From Slackia sp. ZJ119 (GTDB lineage Bacteria > Actinomycetota > Coriobacteriia > Coriobacteriales > Eggerthellaceae): 64,000 nucleotides of DNA. The notes under the pieces were generated by a model. The model did not search any database, had not been told where the DNA came from, and saw nothing but the letters and a program-made list of their open reading frames with translations. Positions 15,114 through 24,368 of the stretch are shown piece by piece. Where the stretch lies: positions 1-64,000 of the forward strand of contig NZ_JAAKEN010000009.1 in the NCBI RefSeq assembly GCF_011039175.1. The letters run 5' to 3'. The stretch's first letter is position 1. Each line of letters opens with the position of its first letter. Position numbers and translations under genes: made by a program.

Positions 15114-18100
15114 CTACTTCAGCCACGCGCCGCTCTTTGCGAACCAATGCACCTTGCCGTCGATCATCTTGGGGCCGGTCTGCATGGCGCCGTTGTCGTT
15201 CAGGTAGTACCACGTGCCGCCGATCTTCTGCCAGCCGGTCTGCATGGCGCCGGACTCGTCCAGATAATACCAGGTCTCGCCCAGCTTCTTCCAGCCGGTC
15301 ATCATGGCGCCGTACGTGCCGTCGTGGCGGCCGTTCATCAGGTACCACGTGCCGTCGATCTTGTGCCAGCCGCCCGGCAGCATGGAGCCTTCAACCCCTT
15401 CGCGGGCGTTTTGGAAGTAGTACCACTTCCCGCCGACCTTCTTCCAGCCGATGGCCGCTGCTCCCTCGGCGCCTTCGCCGGCGCGGTTCAGGTAATACCA
15501 GCGGCCGTTGTCGCGCAGCCAGCCGGTGGTCATGGCGCCGTTGTCGTCGAAGTGGTACCACGAGCCGTCGACCTTCTTCCAATCGGTGGTCATGGCGCCG
15601 CTCTTGTCCAGGTAGTACCAGGTTTTGCCGTCGCGCAGCCAGCCGGTCTGCATCCAGCCGTCCGCGTCGAAGTGGTACCACGCGCTCGGCACGCGCAGCC
15701 ACGTGGCCTTCGGGTAGCTGCCGTTGTAGTGCCTGAACCACCAGCGGTTGTTCGACTTCTGCCAAGACCCAAGCACGACGGGCTCGTTTTCAGGCGACAG
15801 GATGATCGGGCTGACGTCGATGGCGCCGGCAATATCGTTGATCTGCAGCGTCAACATATCGCCGCTGACGGTCACGCGCGGGTCGGACAGCAGCGATTTC
15901 GTCGTGCCGCCGGCGGTTTCGGTCACGTTCCACCCGGTGACGGCGTAGCTGTCGGCAAGGTGCAGCTTGAACGTGAGGTCGGAGTTCTCGGGCACGTTGC
16001 CGCCGCTCACGAAGTAGCTGATCGAGCCGGTGACCGGCGCCACGGCCCGCGCCGTCATGTGGCCCCAATCGCCGTTGGCGGGGTAGTCCACCCGGAACAG
16101 CTGCGTGGCCTTCGTGGTGATGCTGGCGCTTGCGGCGTGCAGCTGTTCGTCGTCGACGATGCGGTAGGCGTACGCGGTGCTCGGCGCCAGACCGGTGTCG
16201 GTGTACGTTTCGGTCCACAGCTCGTCCTCGGCGTTCTCGTCGGTGACGTTGCGCTTCTCGAACGTGTGCACCGTGTCCCACGCGCCGGTGTTGGCGTTTT
16301 TGCGCTGCAGCAGGTAGGCGCCCGGCGCGTTGTGGGCGCCCCACGGCAGCTGCGCTTCAAAGGTGGCTTCGTGCGAGGTCACGGACGTGGCGGCAAGCCC
16401 GTGGGCCACGGCGGGGCCGTATTGGACGCGCTTGGCGCTGTAGCCGACCAGGTTGAACGTCGCGGGGTCCGTCCCGCCGGCGAAGGAGCATTCGGATGCC
16501 AGCCTGTCGGGGTTGTTGGAGTCTTCGTAGCGGCCGGCGTACATGCCCATTTCGAAGTCGTAGTCGTTCCAGTCGGTGGTCACGCTCTTGAATTCGCCCT
16601 TGTACTGGTTGCCGTAGTAGAACGTCTTTCCGACGCTGCCGGATTCGTTGAGGGTCATCATCAGGTCGAAGTCGCTGAAGCGCGTGCCGGAGTGGAACTT
16701 CAGCCCTTGCTTGACGTTCCACGAGACGCCGCCGCCGTCGCTGTGCTTCCATGTGCAGGTGAGCGAGCGTGCCGTGGCGCCGAAGGCCTGCCCGTGGTCA
16801 AGCCCCAGCGTTTCGTCTTCGCGGATGTCGAATTGCGACGTGTCGAGGCGGTCGGGCTGCTTGTAGGTGTCGGGGCGTCCCTTCGTGTGGAGCGCGAACG
16901 TCTCGGCGCGAGGCATGTAGGCAAGAGCTTCGCTGGAGAAATCTACCTCGCCGAGACCGTATTCGTTTCGCACTTCGATCATCTTGGCCTCGAACGCTTT
17001 GTTGTACGCTTCGGCCATCTCGTTGTATCGGGCGGCGCACTTGTCGTATTCTTCGAGCGAGAGCACTTCCACCTGCGGGGTGCCCGGCGCCTTCATGACG
17101 GCGTATTCGTTTTCTTCGGATGCGCCGGGACGCCATATCTCGTAATAGTACAAGTCCAGCGGCGTGCAGGTGACCACGGCCGAGTCCTGGCCTTTCGAGG
17201 TGCTGACGGTCTTCCATACCTCGTGCGTGACGGAGCCTTTGTAGCTGGGCGCGACGGAAAAGCCCGGCGTGACGCCCAGCGACGTCTCGGTTTTGCCGAC
17301 CTTGAAGCCGGCCAGGATTTGGAAGTCGAACCCGATGCTGACCGAGGCCGACCCGTCGACGGTGTCGCCGTCGATGTCGGTCAGCGCCGTGGAGCCGGAG
17401 TCGTACGCGCTGCCTTCGGCCACCTGGATGTCCTTGAAGGCGGGCGGGGCGAACAGCACCGATTCCACCGCGGGCTCGGTGTAGATGAACTCATGGCCCA
17501 CTAGCTTCATGAACAGGGCGTCTTGGTCTTCTGTGCCCGAGAAGTCGAAGTTGCCCAGGCAGGTGGCCCAGCGGGCGGACTTGTCGCCCCATTCGATGTC
17601 GTCGCGGTCGCTCCAGTAGGTCCATCCCGTGGACGATCCCGAGTCTCGGAAGATGTAGTGGTCATAGCGGATGTCGTCGCCGTGGCCTTCGTCTTCGTCG
17701 AACATCGAGGTGCAGTACAGCACTTCGGTGCCGGCGTAGTTCGTCATGGTTTCGACCGTCGCTTGCCCGTCGCCCACCGGCAGCATGTCTTCGGTCGTGG
17801 TGGCTTCGGTCATGAGCAGCAAGACGTTGTTGCCGTCGTGGCCGTTGAAGTGGTTGTTGAACGTGTTGCGGTGCGGCGTGAACGAGTTCGTGTCCTTGTT
17901 GTAGTCGTACCAGAACATGCCGAAGAACACCTGGTCGCACGTGGCGTTGTTCTGATGGCCCGTCAGCGATGCGCACGCCAGGGGCACGGTCCAGTTCGAA
18001 GAGTTCGTGTAGCGCGACAGCGTGTAGTACGCCCCGTCGGCTTTGCAGTAGCGGCTGTCCGGGTCTTCGTGGTACAGCGACGTGTCGACGTTGGCCCTGT

Positions 18101-19496
18101 GGCCGGGCAGCTCGGACCCGGTGGTGCGGTGCAGGCCGTTGTCGTCCGTCATCCAGGTGAAGCCGTGGATGTTGCCGCGGTCAAGGTGCCCCGTGGCGTC
18201 GGCTTCGCCGTCGTAGACCCATTCGAGGTAGCTCAGGTACAGCTCGCCGTCGGTGGCGGAATAGCCGCCATAGCCGCCGATGACCAGTTCGTTGTGGCCG
18301 TCGTTGTCCGGGTCGCCCACGGCCGCCGACGTCATCTGCGTGGTGGCGCGATCAGGCACGAGCCACGGCTTCGAATCTCCGATGACCGCAGGCTCGACAA
18401 AGCCGTTTGTCAAGGTGCCGCCGTTCGCCTGGTAGACGCCGATGTTGGTGACGTATGCGCCGCCGTTGGGGCTGCCTTCCTGATAGGCGACGATCACGTC
18501 GTCGTTGCCGTCGCCCGACAGGTCGTCGACCGCAAGCGAGGCCGGCAGCAGGCCGTAGTACTTCGTGTCTTGGTAGCGCGGCAGGTCTATCTTCTTATGG
18601 TACACGAAGAGGTAGCGGCAGCCGTCAAGGTATCCGCTGCTTTCAAGTTCGTACCTATGCCAGTCTTTGCCGGAAAAGACCAGGCTGCTCTCAGAGCGGA
18701 ACATGAAGAAAAGGTGCAGCTCAGGATTATTCTCGCCGTAGATGAATACGGCAGCGTCATCGCTGCCGTTGCCGTCGATGTCGCCGGTTGCCAGGTGGTA
18801 GCGGTTCGGGTCCTGCATCGTCGGCGCGTCGTCTTGGGTGTTGTGCGGGGAGGCGCCGGCGAGGTAGCCGTTTCCTACGGGAATCCCGAAGATGGCGCCG
18901 CTGTTGTCATGAAGCGTATCGCCGGGGTCGTCGCTTGAGTAGTTGGCGCGGACCGAGGCGAGGCGAAGGCTCCATTCGTCGTAGAAGTCCTCATTGTTGC
19001 AGAGCATGATGGCATCGTCGCGACCGCTGTGGGTCAGGTCGATGGGGGCGATGGCGCCCGTGTCGGACGCGCCGGTGTACACGTTGTTGTTGTAATGGTG
19101 GTATCCGTTCGACGCGCCCGTCGAGCTGACGATGTCGTCAAGCGTGACGTCGACATATTCCGACCAGTTGCTGGCCGGGTTCGTGATCGACAGCAGTTCT
19201 TTGGGGACGACGCCCATCCAGCCGGTCGACGGATCCATGGTGCCGTAGTCTTCGGTGTTGCTTTTGGACGTGTCGAAGCCGAAGAGGTTTGCGCCCGATT
19301 CGTCCGATCGGTCGGCCACGTTCGGCAGGTAGCTGCCCGCATTGACGGTGCCGACTTCCTCATACGATGGGCCGGCGAAGGCGGGGGTTGCGCACATGAG
19401 CGAACAGACAAGGGCGAAGATGCCTGCAAGGAGCGCAAAAGCCCTCGTCATACGCCGGTTGGGGTGGGCAGAAGCGAAGCACGATGGGACATCCAT
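15114..19496 (-). CDS. giant secreted FG-GAP/KW-repeat surface protein
   Basis: 1,460 residues, well above most neighbours. The signal peptide follows a long basic start (MTRAFALLAGIFALVCSLMC, cleavage near AFAGPS). Residues ~200-480 carry FG-GAP/VCBS-type calcium-binding loops (GDIDGNGSDD, DDLSGDGNDD, GDPDNDGHNE), as in beta-propeller adhesins. The middle has extended domains of unclear type, and a fibronectin-III-like segment appears around residue 1060 (AHGLAATSVTSHEATFEAQL). The last ~250 residues are about ten KW cell-wall-binding repeats (GWLRDGKTWYYLDKSGAMTT). ATG 19496 is preceded by ATAGGAG; ATG 19451 is an alternative. It is probably a wall-anchored adhesin or host-polymer-binding protein, the third KW protein within 16 kb. 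Confidence 0.8.
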   Translation of the reverse strand: MDVPSCFASAHPNRRMTRAFALLAGIFALVCSLMCATPAFAGPSYEEVGTVNAGSYLPNVADRSDESGANLFGFDTSKSNTEDYGTMDPSTGWMGVVPKELLSITNPASNWSEYVDVTLDDIVSSTGASNGYHHYNNNVYTGASDTGAIAPIDLTHSGRDDAIMLCNNEDFYDEWSLRLASVRANYSSDDPGDTLHDNSGAIFGIPVGNGYLAGASPHNTQDDAPTMQDPNRYHLATGDIDGNGSDDAAVFIYGENNPELHLFFMFRSESSLVFSGKDWHRYELESSGYLDGCRYLFVYHKKIDLPRYQDTKYYGLLPASLAVDDLSGDGNDDVIVAYQEGSPNGGAYVTNIGVYQANGGTLTNGFVEPAVIGDSKPWLVPDRATTQMTSAAVGDPDNDGHNELVIGGYGGYSATDGELYLSYLEWVYDGEADATGHLDRGNIHGFTWMTDDNGLHRTTGSELPGHRANVDTSLYHEDPDSRYCKADGAYYTLSRYTNSSNWTVPLACASLTGHQNNATCDQVFFGMFWYDYNKDTNSFTPHRNTFNNHFNGHDGNNVLLLMTEATTTEDMLPVGDGQATVETMTNYAGTEVLYCTSMFDEDEGHGDDIRYDHYIFRDSGSSTGWTYWSDRDDIEWGDKSARWATCLGNFDFSGTEDQDALFMKLVGHEFIYTEPAVESVLFAPPAFKDIQVAEGSAYDSGSTALTDIDGDTVDGSASVSIGFDFQILAGFKVGKTETSLGVTPGFSVAPSYKGSVTHEVWKTVSTSKGQDSAVVTCTPLDLYYYEIWRPGASEENEYAVMKAPGTPQVEVLSLEEYDKCAARYNEMAEAYNKAFEAKMIEVRNEYGLGEVDFSSEALAYMPRAETFALHTKGRPDTYKQPDRLDTSQFDIREDETLGLDHGQAFGATARSLTCTWKHSDGGGVSWNVKQGLKFHSGTRFSDFDLMMTLNESGSVGKTFYYGNQYKGEFKSVTTDWNDYDFEMGMYAGRYEDSNNPDRLASECSFAGGTDPATFNLVGYSAKRVQYGPAVAHGLAATSVTSHEATFEAQLPWGAHNAPGAYLLQRKNANTGAWDTVHTFEKRNVTDENAEDELWTETYTDTGLAPSTAYAYRIVDDEQLHAASASITTKATQLFRVDYPANGDWGHMTARAVAPVTGSISYFVSGGNVPENSDLTFKLHLADSYAVTGWNVTETAGGTTKSLLSDPRVTVSGDMLTLQINDIAGAIDVSPIILSPENEPVVLGSWQKSNNRWWFRHYNGSYPKATWLRVPSAWYHFDADGWMQTGWLRDGKTWYYLDKSGAMTTDWKKVDGSWYHFDDNGAMTTGWLRDNGRWYYLNRAGEGAEGAAAIGWKKVGGKWYYFQNAREGVEGSMLPGGWHKIDGTWYLMNGRHDGTYGAMMTGWKKLGETWYYLDESGAMQTGWQKIGGTWYYLNDNGAMQTGPKMIDGKVHWFAKSGAWLK

Positions 19497-19633
19497 GGCA
19501 GACTCCTATCATTCGTGGCCATTGTGTCCATGATAGCACGGATTTGTAATAAATTCGTGCTGGCAGAAGCCGGATATGCGGGGGCGCTTTGGCTGGGCGC
19601 CTTGTCGATGGGAGGGTGCGTCAAGCAAAGGCG

Positions 19634-19755
19634 GGCGATTCTATCGAAGATGTCGCGAAATCTTGCTTCAAGGCGCTCTATCGTTGCGTTCTTTCGGATG
19701 AGGAGGCAAACGACCTGATCAAGGACTCTATTCCTTGGCGATCTTCCGAAGAGGC
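19634..19755 (+). repeat. coding-like repeat A (DSIED...SDEEANDLIKDSIP)
   Basis: The plus-strand frame reads DSIEDVAKSCFKALYRCVLS then DEEANDLIKDSIPWRSSEEA. A diverged copy is at 20866-20994. Differences fall more often at third codon positions (12 by hand count) than at first (9) or second (5), which suggests the plus frame was once translated. It overlaps the 3' end of the THEP1-like gene on the other strand. The parent protein family is not recognised. Confidence 0.45.
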
Positions 19756-20334
19756 GATGTCTGCGATGCGCGGTTCGCCCCACACCGGAGCGAGCCGCCT
19801 CTTTGCGTCTTCGACAAGTTCCGGGCGCACGACCACCGCCGCATGCGCCGCTGCAGGGGGCGTGCGCCATGCGTGCGCCTGGTCGGCCTCTGCCTTGCAG
19901 GCCGGCACATCCAACAATGCAAGGGCGCTCGTGAACCCTTTCCCAAACACCAGCTCGAGCGTTCCGATCTCGTCAATGACCAGAAGGTCGCGCTCGCCCA
20001 GGCCCTGCGAGGCGATGTCGTCGAAGTGCCGGTTGACGTGCGCAATCGCCTCGTCGTAGATCCGCCATCCGAGCTTCACCGAATCGGCCTGCTCGGTGGA
20101 GGCGTCGACGTCGGAAGGCAGCCCCCGCTTCACCGCGAACGGGATTTTCTCGCGCTCAGGGAGAAGCAGCGCGTCGATCGCCACCTTCTCAAGGGCGCCC
20201 TGCCCGTCGGCCTGCCAGACGCCGGGAGTCATCACGCCTTTGCAGGCGATGCCGCGTCGCGAGCACGCTTCGACAAGCCGCTCGAGCCAACGCGTCTTTC
20301 CAACCTGTCTGTCTCCGGTCACCAAAACAAGCAT
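19678..20334 (-). CDS. THEP1-like nucleoside-triphosphatase
   Basis: About 218 residues starting MLVLVTGDRQVGKTRWLERL. The Walker A loop GDRQVGKT is at the N-terminus and the Walker B segment DLLVIDEIGTLEL about residue 130. Both, with the small size, fit the NTPase family of THEP1/COG1618, which hydrolyses nucleoside triphosphates, sometimes coupled to cofactor biosynthesis. AGAAGGG lies before ATG 20334; longer starts upstream have no ribosome site. The last ~26 residues are read antisense through repeat A (19634-19755), so the C-terminus may have been altered. It lies downstream of the suf operon but 650 bases away. Confidence 0.7.
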   Translation of the reverse strand: MLVLVTGDRQVGKTRWLERLVEACSRRGIACKGVMTPGVWQADGQGALEKVAIDALLLPEREKIPFAVKRGLPSDVDASTEQADSVKLGWRIYDEAIAHVNRHFDDIASQGLGERDLLVIDEIGTLELVFGKGFTSALALLDVPACKAEADQAHAWRTPPAAAHAAVVVRPELVEDAKRRLAPVWGEPRIADIASSEDRQGIESLIRSFASSSERTQR

Positions 20335-20990
20335 TGCACCCTTCTTTCGCAAGCGCATTCCCAAGCGCGGCGGATCGCCCGGTAGCAATTGTCTCACAGT
20401 CCGACGTTGAAAAACAGGCGGCGAAAAGGGGCCGCCTGCGTGCACCTTGCAGTCGAGGCGCCGGCTCTTTCCCTTCCTTGCCTGGTGCGCCTCGGGGTCG
20501 CGCTCGTCTCTGACGCGGTCGAGCAATTGCCATAGGCGTCGCCGCACGCCAGATATGCGGCGACGCCTTCGCTCAGTTGAGGAAAATGAGCGAATAAATC
20601 AGCGCTTCGCTGGCGGCCAGCAGGTTTTTCGCAATTCGGACAACGAAGCAGACCACTCGGCAAATGTGGGTTTTGATAAAGAGATGATAAAGAAAACTCC
20701 CGAAGCGCCGCTCGAGTCATTCAATGAAACACCAGATCATCGCCTCGCATGCTCTCAACGCCTTTTCGCAGTTCTTCCAAAATGATTTTCAGTGATAAAG
20801 AAAACTGCCTCTGCGGCTTGCGTCTTGTGACTGCGAAACAGAATCTACGTCCGGACAAGTTCAGCGACTCTATTGAAGATCCCACGGAGTCTAACTTCAA
20901 GACGCTTTATCGCTACGATCTTTCCGACGAAGAAACAAACGACCTGGTGAAGGATTCTATTCCTCGGCAAGCCTCCGAAGAGGCGACATT
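20335..20990. other. gene-poor spacer between THEP1-like and sufU genes
   Basis: About 650 bases. It contains repeat B (20866-20994) at its right end and two copies of GATAAAGAAAACT (about 20686 and 20793). No ORF here has a recognisable domain apart from the repeat-B peptide. Confidence 0.5.
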
Positions 20991-20994
20991 CTAG
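20866..20994 (+). repeat. coding-like repeat B
   Basis: The plus frame reads FSDSIEDPTESNFKTLYRYD then LSDEETNDLVKDSIPRQASE, ending TAG at 20992-20994. It is a diverged copy of repeat A (19634-19755). Its TAG overlaps the sufU stop codon, which uses the complementary strand of the same CTAG. It may be the 3' end of a lost gene family. Confidence 0.45.
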
Positions 20995-21413
20995 CCTTCG
21001 TTCAGCATGGTTTCCAGGGTGCGCCAGGCAAGCTGGGCGCATTTGACGCGGGCGGGCATGCGGGCGATGGACTCGAGTTGGGCCGCTTCGTCGAGGTCTT
21101 CCCTGTCTTCGCTGGTCAGTGCGTCGCCTTTCGTCATGCCGAGAAACAGGCCGCACAAGCGCCGGGCCTCTTCGACCGATTCGCCGGTGATGAGGTCGGC
21201 CATCATGTCGGCCGACGCTTGGCTGACGGCGCAGCCGCGGCCGGTGAAGGCGGCCTCTTCGATGACGCCGTTTTCCACGCGCAGCGCCAGCGTGATCTCG
21301 TCGCCGCAGCTGGGGTTGACGCCGTCGTGCTTTGCGGTGGGGTTGGGGAGGTCGTATTTGTAGTCGGGGTGGGCGTTGTGCTGCATCAATGCTGCTGTGT
21401 AGATGTTGGGCAT
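20991..21413 (-). CDS. sufU: SufU/NifU-like Fe-S scaffold or sulfur-transfer protein
   Basis: 140 residues starting MPNIYTAALMQHNAHPDYKY. The cysteine-ligand pattern of SufU is present: NPSCGDEITL, FTGRGCAVSQASADMM and RVKCAQLAW, the three conserved cysteines that bind zinc or an Fe-S cluster. It accepts sulfur from SufS in Gram-positive Suf systems. AAGGAAC precedes ATG 21413. It is the last gene of the sufCBDSU operon, 309 bases after sufS with a large palindrome between them, so it may need readthrough or its own promoter. Confidence 0.88.
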   Translation of the reverse strand: MPNIYTAALMQHNAHPDYKYDLPNPTAKHDGVNPSCGDEITLALRVENGVIEEAAFTGRGCAVSQASADMMADLITGESVEEARRLCGLFLGMTKGDALTSEDREDLDEAAQLESIARMPARVKCAQLAWRTLETMLNEG

Positions 21414-21722
21414 GGTTGTTCCTTTTTGTTGCTGGTTGTGGGGTTGTTGGAATGTGGGGTGGGTTTTGAAATAGCCGGGGGAGGGTCCATGCTCAAACAG
21501 TCCTCGCTCGGCGGAAATGTCCACTGGACATTTCCGTTCGCTGCGGAACTGCGCGTGGACCCTCCCCCGACGATTTCAAAACCCATCGGCCGTCGAGCTT
21601 TGCCTTCACTGATTTGGCACAGCCGCCTGCTGCAGGGTTTTCGGGTAGGCACAAACACGACCGGGGGGGGGTGGCTCTCTCGCATGCCCTGGTGGGGGTT
21701 TGCTTGCTGGCGGCCTTGGGGG
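21414..21722. repeat. sufS-sufU spacer with 124-bp imperfect palindrome
   Basis: 21461-21584 forms one long inverted repeat. Outer arms GGGTTTTGAAAT/ATTTCAAAACCC enclose CGGGGGAGGGTCCA/TGGACCCTCCCCCG and a perfect centre CGGAAATGTCCA-C-TGGACATTTCCG. The inner part of the arms is more diverged. There is no ORF. In RNA it would make a very long hairpin inside the suf transcript; as DNA it resembles a miniature mobile element. Confidence 0.7.
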
Positions 21723-21759
21723 CTAGAAAGTTCGCTTTGGCGAACTTTCTAGCTTTTTT
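21722..21759 (+). terminator. perfect hairpin with T-run at the sufS stop, plus-strand oriented
   Basis: The 14-bp stem GCTAGAAAGTTCGC-TTTG-GCGAACTTTCTAGC is followed on the plus strand by TTTTTTGGG, a standard terminator facing into suf. Its arm encodes the final residues of SufS (SSPKRTF) on the minus strand. It would stop antisense transcription into the suf operon. Confidence 0.55.
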
Positions 21760-23024
21760 GGGTTGAAGGTGGTCCAAACGTTGTTTAGGGCTTTTATCAG
21801 GCGGTCTATGTCTGATTGGTCGTTGTAGAGGGCTACGGAGGCTCGGCAGGTGGATTCTTCTCCGAGCCAGGTTATGAGGGGCTGGGCGCAGTGGTTGCCG
21901 GCTCGGATGGCGACGTTTTCCAGGTCGAGCAGGCTGGCGACGTCGTGGGGGTGGATGCCGTCGACCACGAAGCTGACTGCGCCGTGGTGGTGCGCCGGGT
22001 CCGGGTGCCCCAGCACGCGCACGTACGGCAGCTCGGCCAGGCGGGCCATCAGGTAGGCGACGAGCGCCTGTTCGCGGGCGTGCACCACGTCAAGGCCGAT
22101 GCCGTCGAGGTAGTCGAGCGCTGCGGCGGTCGCCACGATGCCCGCTGCGTCCTGCGTGCCGGCTTCGAACTTCTCGGGCACAGGCGCCCAGGTGGCGTCC
22201 TGCTCGGTGACGTATTCGATCATCTCTCCGCCGGTCAGGAAGGGCGGCATCGCGTCGAGCAGCTCGCCGCGGCCCCACAAGACGCCGATGCCGAACGGGC
22301 CGAAGGCCTTGTGGGCCGAGAACGCGAAGAAGTCGCACCCGATGGCCTCCACGTCGATGGGCAGGTGCGGCGCCGACTGTGCGCCGTCGACCACCAGGTA
22401 GCCGCCGTGGGCATGCACGCGCTCGCCCATCTCGCGCACGGGGTTTTCGATCCCGAGCACGTTCGAAACCTGCGTCGCCGCGACGATCTTCGTCTTCGGG
22501 CCGATCTTCGCGTCCATTTCCGCCTGCGTGACGACGCCGTTTTCGTCCGGATACATATAGATGAGGGTTGCGCCGGCGCGGCGGCACGCCTGCTGCCACG
22601 GCACCAGGTTGCTGTGGTGCTCCATGACGGTGAGGCACACCTCGTCGCCGGGCTCGAGCACCAGGCCGCCGAACGATGTGGCGACGAGGTTGAGCGCCTC
22701 GCTCGTGTTGCGGCAAAAGACGATGTCGCGGGCGTGGGCGGCGCCGATGAAGCGGGCCACTCGGCTGCGGGCGGCCTCGATGGCCTCGGTCGCGTCGACG
22801 GACAGCCGGTAGAGGCCGCGCAGGGCGTTGGCGTTTTTTGCCTCGTAGAAGCCGCGCTGCGCGTCCAGCACGCACGCAGGGCGCTGCGCGGTGGCGGCGC
22901 TGTCGAGAAAGGCCAGGTCGGGGTTGGAAGCCAGCAGGGGAAAGTCGGCTTTGAAGGGGTTGTGAGCAATGTCGGCGGCGGTTTCGGCGTCGAGGCGGCG
23001 GATGGGTTTCGCAGACGCACTCAT
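21723..23024 (-). CDS. sufS: cysteine desulfurase SufS
   Basis: 433 residues of a fold-type I PLP enzyme. The PLP-binding lysine lies in SAHKAFGP, the cofactor region in TSEALNL and VDGAQSAPH, and the catalytic loop cysteine in RAGNHCAQP. It releases sulfur from cysteine for Fe-S assembly, passing it to SufU. AAAGGAGATC precedes the ATG. The operon position between sufD and sufU is typical of Gram-positive suf. The final residues lie in a perfect hairpin (21722-21753). Confidence 0.93.
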   Translation of the reverse strand: MSASAKPIRRLDAETAADIAHNPFKADFPLLASNPDLAFLDSAATAQRPACVLDAQRGFYEAKNANALRGLYRLSVDATEAIEAARSRVARFIGAAHARDIVFCRNTSEALNLVATSFGGLVLEPGDEVCLTVMEHHSNLVPWQQACRRAGATLIYMYPDENGVVTQAEMDAKIGPKTKIVAATQVSNVLGIENPVREMGERVHAHGGYLVVDGAQSAPHLPIDVEAIGCDFFAFSAHKAFGPFGIGVLWGRGELLDAMPPFLTGGEMIEYVTEQDATWAPVPEKFEAGTQDAAGIVATAAALDYLDGIGLDVVHAREQALVAYLMARLAELPYVRVLGHPDPAHHHGAVSFVVDGIHPHDVASLLDLENVAIRAGNHCAQPLITWLGEESTCRASVALYNDQSDIDRLIKALNNVWTTFNPKKLESSPKRTF

Positions 23025-23093
23025 AAGGCGTGATCTCCTTTGGGTCGGGGCGGGGAGGCGGGGAGGCGGAAGCGTGCGGGCCGCCTCCGGGCG

Positions 23094-24368
23094 TTAGGCG
23101 ACGGATTCTTCGAAGTCGGGGAAGTGGACGCGGCCGAAAGCGACCACGGCGGCGCGGGCGAAAGAGTCCGGCGCGTCGAAGTAGGCGTTTTCCACCGTGG
23201 CCCGCAGCGCCATGGCTTCGGCGGCTTGCGACGACAGGCCGCGGCTTTCCAGGTAGAACAGCTGCTCGGGGTTCATGCTGCCGATGGTGGCGCCGTGGTT
23301 GCCGGCCACGTCGTCCTCGCCGCACAGGATGACCGGCACGGACCGATTGACCGCATCGTCGCTGGTCATCAGCACGTTTTCCACCTCGCTGCCTTCGGCG
23401 CCCTTGCAGCCGCGCACAAAGTCGATCGTGCCGCGCAGGGTTTTTTCGCTGCTGCCGGCCAGCACGCCGGCGACGTTCAGGCTGCTTGCGGTGTGCTCGC
23501 CGCGGTGGCGCATGACGAAGTTGAAGTCGCGCTTTTGGGAGTTCTGCCCGATGTAGCGGGTGGTGACGGACGCCTGCGACCCGGTGCCGCGCAGGTCGCA
23601 GGCCAGGCCGCCGTATGCCTCGTCGCCGCCCAGCACGCTGTGCCGCACGACCAGGCGGGCGCCTTCGTCCAACACGATGCCGCTGTCGTCGAGCACGGTC
23701 GTGCCTTCGCCGGCCGCCTGGGTGACGGACAGGCGCAGCGTGGCGCCGCGTCCCACGTAGGCCCGCAGCGACGAGCCGATCATCCCGCGCGAAACCTTGC
23801 CCGACTCGTGGGTCAGCGCCAGGTCGAGCTCGGTGCCGTCGGCCACCGCCACGTCGATCGCACAGGCGTTCAAGGCTCCTTCCAGGGCGAACGTGCGCAC
23901 CGACGCCTGCGCCGGCGCATCGCCCGGCGCCGTTGCCAGCACCACGGCCGCGCCGCTTGCCTCGCGCAGGAAGTCCAGCGCTTCGGGTCCCATGCCGGTC
24001 TCGAACGCGCCGGCCACCGAGCGCGTGACCTCCACGGCTGCGGCGCGGGTCTGAAACGCCGAGAGCGCGGTTGCGTCCAGCGGGTTGAAGCCGTCCTGGC
24101 CGGCTGGCGACGTTTCGCGCTCGACCAGGGCTTTTGCGTCATCCAGGCTGCAGGCGGCCTCGGGCGTGCCGAACGTGTGCACTTGCAGGCCGCGCAAGGC
24201 GGCGTCGAACGCGCCCGCTTCGCCGAAGAGGGCAGGGTCGCAGCGGACGTCGGCCCGATGCTCGAGCGCGAGGTCGTCCGGCACGTCGATCGTCGCGTGG
24301 TTCATGGCCAGGCGGTGCCACGTCGGCGCCGGCATGGCGTTCACAGAGTGCAAAACGGCAGTGTCCAT
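23094..24368 (-). CDS. sufD: Fe-S assembly scaffold component SufD
   Basis: 424 residues. It shows the right-handed beta-helix repeat character of SufB/SufD (QASVTTRYIGQNSQKRDFNF, SLNVAGVLAGSSEKTLRGTI, ENVLMTSDDAVNRSVPVILC) and the conserved GEDDVAGNHGATIGSMNPEQ block. It forms the SufBC2D scaffold that builds Fe-S clusters. The ATG directly abuts the sufB stop codon, so translation is probably coupled. Confidence 0.9.
   Translation of the reverse strand: MDTAVLHSVNAMPAPTWHRLAMNHATIDVPDDLALEHRADVRCDPALFGEAGAFDAALRGLQVHTFGTPEAACSLDDAKALVERETSPAGQDGFNPLDATALSAFQTRAAAVEVTRSVAGAFETGMGPEALDFLREASGAAVVLATAPGDAPAQASVRTFALEGALNACAIDVAVADGTELDLALTHESGKVSRGMIGSSLRAYVGRGATLRLSVTQAAGEGTTVLDDSGIVLDEGARLVVRHSVLGGDEAYGGLACDLRGTGSQASVTTRYIGQNSQKRDFNFVMRHRGEHTASSLNVAGVLAGSSEKTLRGTIDFVRGCKGAEGSEVENVLMTSDDAVNRSVPVILCGEDDVAGNHGATIGSMNPEQLFYLESRGLSSQAAEAMALRATVENAYFDAPDSFARAAVVAFGRVHFPDFEESVA

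Noticed and set aside
15087-18938. Very long plus-strand open frames opposite the giant surface protein
   Set aside because: They mirror the codon use of the true gene, are rich in V, R, G and A without motifs, and the minus frame has a signal peptide, FG-GAP loops and KW repeats.
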